A stretch of 64,000 nt of DNA from Rhynochetos jubatus (Eukaryota; Chordata; Aves; Eurypygiformes; Rhynochetidae), in contig CM050654.1 in the NCBI GenBank assembly GCA_027574665.1, positions 33,127,722 through 33,191,721 of the forward strand, read 5' to 3'. The first letter of the stretch is position 1. Each line of letters starts with the position of its first letter. The notes beneath the pieces are model-generated. The model saw nothing but the letters and a program-made list of their open reading frames with translations. It did not search any database and was not told the origin of the DNA. The position numbers and the translations under genes are program-made. Shown one piece after another: positions 24,001-30,800 of the stretch.

Positions 24001-26450
24001 CTGATACCAGGACTGAGCAGACTCTGAGCCACTGCACTGCTCTGAGGCAGAACAGTTTTAACCAACTAGCACAAATCAGTGATTGGTCTTAACTCTTCAC
24101 TGGACAGATCCTTGTTTTACTTCAGGACACACGAGGAGACAAATAGTTACCAATCCTCTAAGACACTGCCATTGCTTCAACACCTATAGAACCCTTCCTA
24201 GGATTACAACACTGCAAATCCAACCCGTGCTCCACCTAGCCTGAATTGTATTCCTACTCCCACCTCTGCATGTCAGGCGAGAAGAACGCCAAGGACATTT
24301 TTAGAGCTGTTTCAATTGAAGGCTCATGAACAGTGAAAGGCAAAAATGAGAGATAAAAGATAAGACACCACAGAATAAACTGAAGAGACAGCAGGTGAGA
24401 AGCAGCCTCTAAGACTGGCACACAGGAGAAGCAGAAGATCAGATCAAGGAAGGGGATAGAAGGAAAATTAAAACTGAGTTAAAAAATGTCAGGCACAAGC
24501 GTGGTGTGGAAGCAAACACCAACTGATGAACAGAAGTTAGTCACACAGAAAAGGAAAGGAGGAGACCTGGCAATATGGATAACAGCTAAAAGCACACGGT
24601 GCAGCCCCTGTATCCTTAGGTCCTGCTGCCTGCCTTGTGGCGACCTGCTCCAAGAATTCACAAGTCAGGAGCGAGGCCTCTGAAAAGAGTCAGAGTGCAC
24701 CTCCTCTGTGAGCACGCCCTAGGCAGTGGGAGACAGCAGTGAGATCCCCTTAAGCCTTCCCTTCTCCCGAAGGAGGCTGAACAGCCCCAGCTCTGTCAGC
24801 CTCTCCTCACACACCAGTGCTCCAGCCCCTGACCATCCCGGGGGGCTCGGCTGGAGTCTCTCCCTTTGCCAAAACCTCTCCTGTGCTTGGGGGTCACAGG
24901 GTGCTCAGTGCAGCCTTGTGCATGCAGAGCACAGGGCAATCAATAACCCTTTCCAACGACCACCTGCCCACGCGCTCATGAAGCCCGACACTTTCAACCA
25001 CAAAACCTAAGAACTTCTGAGACTCTGTGTGTGTGCTGGGGCGTGATTTTGATTTTTTACCAATGACTAAGAGACTCAATTTCTTGTTACCAAGACTCAG
25101 GGCACTTGAGGATAAAACACAACACTGTTCTCCCAGCATCAGGGCAAGAGCTGACACCACCACACTTATTAATGTTTCGAGAGGTTTTAAACGCTCTATC
25201 AATACAAACAAGCAGAAACCTCATTCGGAGACAGACTTCTGCGCCCGTGGGGAGGGAACACGTGCGGGGAGCTGCACCGGCTCTGCCAGGAGACCCTGGC
25301 CTCACTTCTCAGAAGCGCCAACCGCCTTCGTTTCCCACAGTATTAAGGAGAGCCAAGTGCTGTAGGCTATATAAAACAGTTCACTGACTATAAATGTCTC
25401 CATGCAACACTCCTTACAAATACAGCTCTTTGATATTCTCTCTTACAAGAAAAGCAATTCCCTACCAGTCCCTGACATGTTTTTAAATGCTAAGCAAATG
25501 ACGATGAAGCAAAAAAAAACCAAAACACCCTCATCATCCTTTTCCATTAGCCAACCAAGGCCACCCAACAAATAACCAAAGATGTAGAATAAAATGTGCT
25601 GCTAGATTTTCAAGTTTCCTCACTTTAAAACGCAGAGTGGCTAGGAATAAATGTGAAGAACAAGCAGGGGTTGGCTTCCCATACCATCAAGAGATGGCTC
25701 TTTAAAGTTAAATGTTTGGGGTTTAGCAGGCAGATTAAAAAAAAAAAAATCTGTAAACATAATATTTTTTCAAATGACACTAAAGGGGAGAAAACCTTCT
25801 GGATGAGGTGGTCTAAAGCAAGCATCCTCTACACCAAAATACTGCAATGCAACAGCACGCATTCAAAGCCGGTTTCTCGCGGTCTGTTTTACAGACGCGC
25901 TTCCAGCCGCACGCACATTTCCCGGACTCAACTTCCAGTTCGGGACTCCCTTTACTGGGCAAGACCTCAAAATCTGAGACATCGCTGCTCGGTCCAAGGC
26001 ATCACTGCCACCCCCTTCCTTTCGCCCTCCGGCTGCTCTCTAGCGAACAGCCCGCTCCCTACACGGCTCCCGCCGAGCCGCCCGCACGCCCCCCGCCGCT
26101 GCCGGCACCCGCAGCGGCCGCGCTCCCAGGGGCTCCCGCACCTCTGCCCGCCGCTCCTCACTCACCCACGCCGGCAGGTGCCGGGCAGCCAGGCCCCGGC
26201 ACACCGCCTCCCGCTCGTCCTCCTGCAGCGCGAAGGCAGCAGCCAGCCGGTCGCGTTTGCAGCGCCGGTTGTGTCCCCAGCACAGCCACAGCGCCAGCCC
26301 CAGCAGCACCCAGCTGCCGCTCAGCCCCAGGTACCCCGCCAGGTAGACGGGTCCGAGCCACAGCAGCGTCCGCACAGCGGACGAGAGCAACAGCCGCGAC
26401 AGGGCGCCCGGTCGCCGGGCGGCGGGGCGGCAGGGAGCCGCGGGACTCAT
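1..26450 (-). CDS. ESYT3: ESYT3, extended synaptotagmin 3 (5' part, 17 coding exons; gene runs off the left edge)
   Basis: Extended synaptotagmins tether the endoplasmic reticulum to the plasma membrane and move glycerolipids through a dimeric SMP domain; C2 domains bind Ca2+ and PI(4,5)P2. Seventeen exons with GT..AG junctions join into 568 codons without a stop. Order: short N-terminus, hydrophobic hairpin (residues about 28-60, containing GPVYLAGYLGLS), SMP domain (about 96-285), C2A (about 291-400, all loop aspartates present), C2B (about 424-560). The third C2 domain and the linker are outside the window; human ESYT3 is about 886 residues. ESYT3 is preferred over ESYT1/2 because of GPVYLAGYLGLS, NRRCKRDRLAAAF, FPDVERVEW, GVIRVHLLEAE and NGECGAKK, which match the ESYT3 paralogue as I recall it. 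Largest introns: intron 1 (20276-26165) and intron 4 (12400-18667). The next gene on the same strand is CFAP221, about 20 kb upstream. Confidence 0.93.
19..168 (-). CDS. ESYT3: ESYT3 exon 17: end of C2B
   Basis: 50 codons beginning IKDKDRDSALG and ending with LDQRFQLDHSSSDSFIKMKL then VLR, the conserved L.QRFQLDHS segment at the C2B end. Acceptor CCCTAG, donor GTAAGT at bases 18-17. The donor shows that further exons (linker and third C2 domain) follow to the left of the window. Confidence 0.94.
1010..1096 (-). CDS. ESYT3: ESYT3 exon 16: C2B
   Basis: 29 codons beginning TCNFSKDPMWGQAFTFFVHS and ending SLHIE, matching KDP.W.Q.F.FFVH of E-Syt C2B. Acceptor TTGCAG, donor GTGAGA, phase 0. Confidence 0.94.
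1971..2095 (+). mobile_element. CR1 LINE 3' end
   Basis: Matches the avian CR1 3' UTR: GGCTTGGAGCAACCTGGTCT, GGAACTGGATGATCTT, and a terminal TTCTGTGATTCTATGA. 5'-truncated to about 125 bp, in ESYT3 intron 15, opposite to the gene. Confidence 0.93.
2503..2568 (-). CDS. ESYT3: ESYT3 exon 15: C2B
   Basis: 22 codons: KMEREPSSFVLLTVGNKTQK then SK, equivalent to the PSSYVKLSVG strand in human ESYT3. Acceptor TGACAG, donor GTGAGG, phase 0. Confidence 0.92.
3789..3857 (-). CDS. ESYT3: ESYT3 exon 14: C2B loop
   Basis: 23 codons: KNHFEYSNGECGAKKIKNNK then YLK. The NGE..AKK segment is distinctive of the ESYT3 paralogue. Acceptor TTCAG, donor GTAAAA. The loop lacks the aspartates needed for Ca2+ binding, as in other E-Syt C2B domains. 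Confidence 0.93.
3948..4010 (-). CDS. ESYT3: ESYT3 exon 13: start of C2B
   Basis: 21 codons: DKKGLSTAILIVYLDSAFNL then P. GLSTAIL.V.L.SA.NLP is typical of the first strand of E-Syt C2B. Acceptor TTCGCAG, donor GTAAGT. An apparent longer reading frame (3720-4307) only reads through the introns around exons 13 and 14. Confidence 0.95.
4860..4949 (-). CDS. ESYT3: ESYT3 exon 12: last C2A strand and linker
   Basis: 30 codons starting WFPLSKTTSGHLHLKLEWFS and ending DQEKLHE. WF.L..TTSG.LHL.LEW is the E-Syt C2A terminus. Acceptor TTTTAG, donor GTGAGT, phase 0. Confidence 0.94.
5575..5623 (-). CDS. ESYT3: ESYT3 exon 11: end of C2A
   Basis: 49 bp, completing Ser and reading LLISLVDVMNDRTVDE, equivalent to the segment before WF.L in E-Syt C2A. 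Acceptor TTTCAG, donor GTAAAG. Exons 10 and 11 sum to 44 codons. Confidence 0.93.
6065..6147 (-). CDS. ESYT3: ESYT3 exon 10: C2A Ca2+-binding loop 3
   Basis: 83 bp, reading FVVHEVPGQDLEVDLYDEDP then DKDDFMG plus two bases. The acidic YDEDPDKDDF loop has all the aspartates expected for Ca2+ coordination, so C2A is probably a working Ca2+ sensor. Acceptor TCCAG, donor GTAAAT. Confidence 0.95.
6659..6832 (-). CDS. ESYT3: ESYT3 exon 9: C2A domain, first half
   Basis: 58 codons beginning GVIRVHLLEAENLVQKDSFL and ending LNPVWNETFE. It carries the first Ca2+-binding loop (KDSF...GKSDPY) and the canonical NP.WNE.FE of C2 domains. Acceptor TTCAG, donor GTACTG, phase 0. Confidence 0.96.
7793..7913 (-). 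CDS. ESYT3: ESYT3 exon 8: end of SMP domain, lead-in to C2A
   Basis: 121 bp. It completes the split Asn codon, then has ARLVLPNRITVPLKK and LRFPIPH, the conserved VLPNR.TVP segment that closes the SMP domain and the strand leading into C2A. Acceptor CTGCAG, donor GTGAGT. Exons 7 and 8 sum to 59 codons. Confidence 0.94.
9629..9664. repeat. 12-bp tandem repeat, three units
   Basis: CAGGGCAAACTT occurs twice in tandem, followed by CAGGGCAAAAGG. In ESYT3 intron 7. No functional reading suggested. Confidence 0.85.
10529..10584 (-). CDS. ESYT3: ESYT3 exon 7: SMP domain
   Basis: 56 bp, reading HLEINWAGMSNLLDVPGI plus two bases of the next codon. INW and NLLD.PGI are E-Syt landmarks. Acceptor TTGTAG, donor GTGAGT. 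Confidence 0.95.
11638..11727 (-). CDS. ESYT3: ESYT3 exon 6: SMP domain
   Basis: 30 codons reading LYGTLRVILEPLLTDPPFIG then AVTLFFVQKP; GTLRVILEPL is strongly conserved in E-Syts. Acceptor TTGCAG, donor GTGAGT, phase 0. Confidence 0.95.
12333..12399 (-). CDS. ESYT3: ESYT3 exon 5: SMP domain
   Basis: 67 bp; completes the split cysteine and reads YIGDCEIHMDISKFNLGVKG, matching the YIGDCEI motif of E-Syts. Acceptor TTTCAG, donor GTGCGT. Exons 4 and 5 together give 48 whole codons. Confidence 0.94.
13490..13860. promoter_or_regulatory. Candidate conserved noncoding block in ESYT3 intron 4
   Basis: About 370 bp of AT-rich, repeat-free sequence with at least ten TAAT/ATTA cores by eye, including TGTAATTAAATAAAC and GTAATTAATCCGAG (TAATTA at 13783-13788 overlapping TAATCC, an OTX/PITX-type site, at 13787-13792). 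No coding potential. Resembles a homeodomain-bound enhancer; this is inference from composition. Confidence 0.4.
14108..14271 (+). mobile_element. CR1 LINE 3' end
   Basis: About 160 bp of avian CR1, from GAAGCTGTGGGTGCCCCATC through GGCTTGGAGCAACCTGG to the terminal TTCTATGATTCTATGA. Lies in ESYT3 intron 4, opposite to the gene. Confidence 0.93.
16960..17125. promoter_or_regulatory. Small CpG-rich cluster in ESYT3 intron 4
   Basis: About a dozen CpGs in 150 bp (for example GCACGCGCGCAGACGC and ATCCGCGGAGC) inside an otherwise ordinary 6.3-kb intron. A nearby TGAGTCAGC (about 16664) fits an AP-1/MAF site. Could be an alternative promoter or an enhancer; no start exon was identified. Confidence 0.35.
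18668..18744 (-). CDS. ESYT3: ESYT3 exon 4: SMP domain
   Basis: 77 bp; reads CPRINGIKAYTKEIDRRQVV then LDLQI, and ends in the split cysteine codon TG|T. Acceptor TTTCAG, donor GTAACT. It is followed by the largest intron in the visible part of the gene, about 6.3 kb. Confidence 0.94.
19300..19434 (-). CDS. ESYT3: ESYT3 exon 3: SMP domain
   Basis: 45 codons, residues 110-154. Contains AWPYFGTIMEKTF and LEPKIRAKNVHLKTCTFTK, colinear with human ESYT3 without gaps. Acceptor TTTAG, donor GTAGTG, phase 0 at both ends. Confidence 0.94.
19937..19972. repeat. CA/TA microsatellite
   Basis: Interrupted run of CA and TA dinucleotides, including (CA)6. In ESYT3 intron 2. Confidence 0.85.
20234..20275 (-). 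CDS. ESYT3: ESYT3 exon 2: start of SMP domain
   Basis: 42 bp, 14 codons reading VHFPDVERVEWLNK, an E-Syt signature at the start of the SMP domain. Acceptor CCAG, donor GTGAGG, phase 0 at both ends. Confidence 0.95.
21420..21610. promoter_or_regulatory. Candidate regulatory block in ESYT3 intron 1
   Basis: AT-rich and repeat-free, with CCAATTATTACATTAAAAAG and a perfect POU octamer ATTTGCAT at 21585-21592. Weaker than the intron 4 block. Confidence 0.25.
22385..22430 (+). repeat. Possible MIR core remnant
   Basis: CGCCTGCCTCAGTTTCCTTT followed by CAGACGGTAGAAATGGA resembles the MIR core (CTCAGTTTCC..ATCTGTAAAATGG). Short and weak; in ESYT3 intron 1. Confidence 0.35.
23050..23185 (+). repeat. 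MIR-like SINE remnant
   Basis: CCTTGGGCAAATCACAC, CAGTTTTCCCCATCTACAAA, then TAGGAATGCTGCAAAAATTA and AAGAGCTTTGAAGATC reproduce the order of a MIR core and its tail region. Diverged; in ESYT3 intron 1. Confidence 0.6.
24738..24995 (-). mobile_element. CR1 LINE fragment
   Basis: Antisense CR1: the CTCCCGAAGGAGGCTGAACA, AGCTCTGTCAGCCTCTCCTC, GTGCTCCAGCCCCTGA and ACCTGCCCACGCGCTCATGA segments follow the usual CR1 3' UTR order, diverged and without the terminal repeat. Lies in ESYT3 intron 1. Boundaries approximate. Confidence 0.82.
26166..26450 (-). CDS. ESYT3: ESYT3 exon 1: start codon and ER membrane hairpin
   Basis: 95 codons beginning MSPAAPC. The ATG (26448-26450) has A at -3 (ACACCATGA), a good initiation context; the frame stays open upstream but has no nearby in-frame ATG. 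Residues about 28-60 are a long hydrophobic stretch with GPVYLAGYLGLS, the hairpin that anchors E-Syts in the ER. The basic NRRCKR follows, then an acidic segment ending LPAW. The donor GTGAGT follows directly, in phase 0. The exon is very GC-rich and lies inside the CpG island. Confidence 0.93.
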
Positions 26451-26566
26451 GGTGTCCCCCGACACCGAGGGTCGCCCCTGCCGAGTGCGCCGTCCCCGCG
26501 CCTCCGGGGCACCCGCCCGGCCCGGCCCCGCCGCCAGCGCGCCACGGCCCGCCCCGCCGCGCTATG

Positions 26567-26632
26567 GCGCCCCCCAGCGGGCGCGCCGCGAGGCACCGGC
26601 GGGGCAAGCCGTGCCGTGGTGCCCCCTAGCGG
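26567..26632 (-). promoter_or_regulatory. Pair of CTCF-like motifs upstream of ESYT3
   Basis: On the minus strand, bases 26632-26619 read CCGCTAGGGGGCAC and bases 26580-26567 read CCGCTGGGGGGCGC. Compared by eye with the CTCF core (CCASYAGRKGGCRS), the first fits at 13 of 14 positions and the second at 12. Each is part of a 25-bp near-repeat (about 26566-26590 and 26618-26642). Binding is an inference. Confidence 0.5.
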
Positions 26633-26740
26633 GCGCGCCGCGGGCACAGGCGACAGCGCCGGGGCGGCCCCCGCACCCCAGGCCGAGCCCGCGGCGGCCC
26701 CCGCTCTGCCCCGGCCAGCCTGGCTTCCCCGCGGCTGTGC

Positions 26741-27524
26741 TGGCTTCGCTGCTAACACAGAAGGATACGAGGCCGATACAACCTCTTGGTTCTGGACACT
26801 CACTGCCTGGGAGAACGAGCGTACGTTTGTTTCCCTCCTTATTTTGATGGGGATGTGGTGGTGGTTCAGGTTTTGAAATACGGAGAATTAGGGAATGCAG
26901 CATGTTTGGGAACCCCAAGATGCTTTTTGAGATGCTGGGAGTAACCCGGCAATATCAATTCCGCACCTTTCTGCATATGCCCTAGACACAGGCAGTAATT
27001 GCACAACTCCATGCTGTTTCCCACCGCAGTTTTCCCTGGATCAGGCAAATGCTCCTCTTTGTTCAGCGGATAACGTCAGTGAATGGTACCAGCTTTGACT
27101 ACGGCCCCTTTCTAACATCAGCTGCACAAGATAATAAATGATGAGCCGTACACAAACCTCCAAGAAAAGGAAGTTGACCACGACTGAGGAGAACAAGGTT
27201 TGGCCCCCCCTTGCTTTGCCGTGGAATTGGTATTTAATTATGGATCACTCAATAAATCAAACAGTACCGCAAGTGATCCTCATTTGTATGTTAATCATTA
27301 CGCATGACTGATCTGGGATAGGAATCAGCTCAGGCATCTGAAAAAGTCAAGCCTCAAATGCCTCCCATTAGACAAACTCATGCATGAGGCATCTACTATT
27401 AGCAAGTACTTTTGGAAACATCCCCCCCTAATCTTCCCCTTCTGCCAAACGAGCATGAATCTGCTCTTCTTCCTGGGGTGTTGCAAAGATAAATCATTAT
27501 AAAACACATATAAGAAAGTACTGC
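26741..27524. other. ESYT3 upstream flank, no gene seen
   Basis: Falls from high GC to ordinary composition within about 150 bp of the CpG island. No exon, repeat family or motif set was recognised. Confidence 0.6.
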
Positions 27525-27800
27525 TTTATGCAGTGGGGAGTAAACCTCTAGAACTTGGAGAAGGCTGCCAGGCTGCCATGAATGACCCCATCAGCGGGTC
27601 CAAAAAGGGATTAGATAAATTCTCAAACAACAAGGCCTATAAATGTGCTCCCTAACTTCCCGGATACAACAACTGTGGATGCTGGGGAGGTTGAGGGGAA
27701 AGGGCTGCAGAAAATGGCTGGGCTCATGCCCTCTCCCTAAACAGCAACACCTGTTGCCACCGAGAGCAAGTGCTCCGGTGGTCTGACCCACAGGGCGTTT
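27525..27800 (+). mobile_element. Old LINE 3' region (CR1/L3-like, diverged)
   Basis: Contains AGGCTGCCAGGCTGCC, TCCAAAAAGGGATTAGATAA, TCTCAAACAACAAGGCCTAT and near the end GGTGGTCTGACCCA. This order recalls the tail of an ancient amniote CR1/L3-type LINE (AAAGGGATTAGACAAATTC ... TGGTCTGACCCAGTATGG). Strongly diverged, so the family name is tentative. Confidence 0.55.
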
Positions 27801-30800
27801 CTGTTTGTAAAGCTGTGAAGAAAGACCAGGGACTGATAGCTCTAGCAGCAAGAGGAGCATCTGCCCTCTTGATATCATACATTAAAAACACACACAGTGG
27901 TCCGTTTGCTCAATTACATGTATCAGGAGGTATGTTTACATGCAAAAACGCACCTGGTTTTATTCTAACTGTGACTAAAGACTGAGGCCCACTTGTTATT
28001 TATCTTTCCCCACTGCCATTTAAAGCTTGGTAAAACATTTTCAGTATGACATCTCAGCCATGGGGTGAAGCTTCACATTCACAGATTCACAGGGATAATC
28101 TCAGCCCCAAAATCTGACCTTTCGGAAAAACAGAAGGTTCTGGGGCTCTTTCAGTGATCTGCAAACTTAGAAGGTTGCTTTTGCTAACAGAAGATATAAT
28201 AAAAGGCAGAGCTAGAGTTTTCCTCCTCGAAATTACTACTGTCACAGAGTTTGAGATATTTAGCTCAAAGTTCCAAAACAGTTTAGAAGCACCAACAGGT
28301 GGCAGGTTGTTGAGCAGAAAAAGCAGTGGGGCTGCAGTGAACACGTACTGGCTCACTTCATAAAGAAACTACACATTTTTTAATTTTTATCTTATTCTTC
28401 ACTCCGCTGATCACAAAACCCTAGGTTCAGCACTCCCTCTGCACAAATGAGCAGAGCACTTTCAGTCCCGCAGCACAGCCCACCGCGGCTGTTTAGTGAA
28501 GGAGATGCTTTCCAGAAAGCAGAACTCCATATCCCATCCTGCACTGTCCCCCAAGGCCCTGAGCTCAGAAACAGCCACACTCCCTTGGGTGATGCTTGTT
28601 CCTCTGCTGCCAACTCTTTACCTTGTGAAGACGCAATTCCTTTCTAGATCTAAAGAGGTTTTAGGAACTTTAAACAATTACACAAATAATATAAAATAAC
28701 TTTAAACTTTAGCTCATACTGCTCACAATTTTAAAAGCTGAACAAAAGAAAAAGAGGACGAGAGGTGAAAATTTACTTTCATCACAACAGGTTACACAGA
28801 GAGCTGTTTCCAAACCAAACACTGTGCCCATGAGAACAAGATAAATCAATAGCCTTTCAGACCTCTGTTAACGCTGTTTATGACAGAGAGTAGTTACCCT
28901 TTAAAGAATAATTGTTTCCTGTGGGTTTCGTAAATGTCAGAGGAAATACTGAATCACCAGTGGAGAGGACAACTTAAGACCTCTCAGTCTGCTACTGAGG
29001 AAAGTATGATCTTGACTGCGGTAGATGGCTTTCAAGCAGCAGATATCTGAGCCACTTGAAGCCAATCTTATTTCTAATTACAGGGAAATTCCACACCCTC
29101 TTTCCCCCAGTATACGCAGGACAGTCACCAAGGTAATGACCCAAGGCTGCTGTTCTGGCCTGTGATAACCTTCGCCTCTGATTTAACTTGACTAGACATC
29201 ACCTCTGCAGCTCATTAACACTATGATAAAAGCATACGTTGTAGCTGATTATGACACAGAGATTTTACAGAAACTGCAGGGCTTTGAAAATGAATTAGTA
29301 CTAAATTTGCTGTCTCTCAAGCTGGCCATGGTAACTAAGGCAACCCACTTTAAAGGTGGGGAGTTATGAAAAAACACTGCCAACGCTTTTTCTTTTAACT
29401 ATAGAGAAGATGCAAAGGAATTAATCTGAAATATCCATTTAAGTGCATAGCAATGAAATTTCAAAGGGTTTACTGAAGATGACTTTCTAACTTTCTTGTG
29501 GCTTCAGGGTTTGTGACCAGCGTGAAATTCCCACATTAATGCTAGCGAATACTAGAGGTGCACTATGTCTTTGTGCATCTGCAGCAAACCAGAAAACACT
29601 TATGTAAGGATTAAACCTTCCTCCTTGCGTTAACAGAATAACTTCTGAGTTAAGACACGGTTAAAGCAGTTGCCCCTTTTGACACTCCTTGTCACTCGAT
29701 AAGGAATTATTGTTCAGTTTCTTCTGGGTTCGCACTCTCCATCCATGCACTGTTCACCCTGTCAAGCAAAGCCATATCCAGACTCTGCCTATCGTAGGGC
29801 AAACCCCTTGTATCTACTCCTCTGTCTGTTCTCAAGCCAACACTCCTAGCTAGTCTGGAGTGCCTTCCCCAGGGAAAGCTGTGGATCCTCCATTCTGTCC
29901 GGTTCTGTCAAGAAATCAAACATGAGCTGGGCAGCTAAAATGAGCCTGTGTTACGTTGTTCAGCCAGGCATATTATTCTGGCTGAAGATACGTAATTTGG
30001 TCATGAAAATAATTATGAATGTATATCCTGTTTTGGGGATTATTCCATTGGGATAAAACAATACCAACCTCAAGCCTAGCTGTGGGATGCTGACTAGCTA
30101 AACCCTGCCTAATCTAGGACTAATTGGTATTATCTATAAACCTGGTCTGGACTGCTAAAGCTAACGGTATTTCTTCTCATGTGAAAAATAATCACATGCA
30201 GAAAACTGCAAGAGCAGGGCTTTAGTTGGGAGTATGTGCAAAGCCGGGCTGGGAGTACACGACCCTTGCTTTAAGGGCTCTGTTTCACTGTGCTCACTCC
30301 CCCATACCGTGCCTCCTGTCTGCCCGGTTCAGGGCTTCTCCCTGTCTGTGTACAATGGGCAGCAGAGGGGCACTGAACAGCTCATACTTTTGGCAGTATA
30401 ACAAACCCTGTAATGGCAATTTATTTCACACATCCACTTGTTCTTTCTATAGCGGGGCCATTAATGTGAGGGCACTGAAGGAGGATGCAGAATATCCACC
30501 ACGGGAGATAAAAGGGTGGCGTGGCTCTGTGCCCCTCGCCCAGCCTTGCCCTTCCTGCCGAGACTGCTCTGACACTGCGAGCCGCAGTGGATGTCTGGGG
30601 TAGCAGAGCACGGAGGAAACCTGTGTCTTCTATACACCAATGATGTAACTGCACAGATGAGACAGGAGAAAGTGAAAGAATACAAAGGGCAACGTACGAT
30701 GGCAGCAGAGGGAGAGAAAAAATAAACTTCTCTTACAGTAAGGATAGCATTTTCCAGTGCTCCCGGAGATGGCCTGTGTGTTGAGGCTGTCACTTTCTTG

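Larger units (their letters stand above)
26050..26740. promoter_or_regulatory. ESYT3: CpG island / ESYT3 promoter region
   Basis: Dense CpG and very high GC over exon 1 and about 290 bp upstream, in sharp contrast with the AT-richer flanks. It covers the ESYT3 start codon and is the likely promoter. No TATA box is evident near the start codon and the transcription start cannot be placed. No divergent gene was recognised on the plus strand; long open frames there follow from the GC content. Confidence 0.8.

Noticed and set aside
25653-26876. 407-codon plus-strand open frame over the ESYT3 promoter
   Set aside because: It is antisense to exon 1 and the CpG island; its proline/arginine/alanine-rich content follows from GC composition. 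No domain, and its upstream part crosses ordinary intron sequence.
30226-30603. 125-codon plus-strand open frame in the intergenic region
   Set aside because: Cysteine- and serine-rich, no domain, no promoter or splice context.
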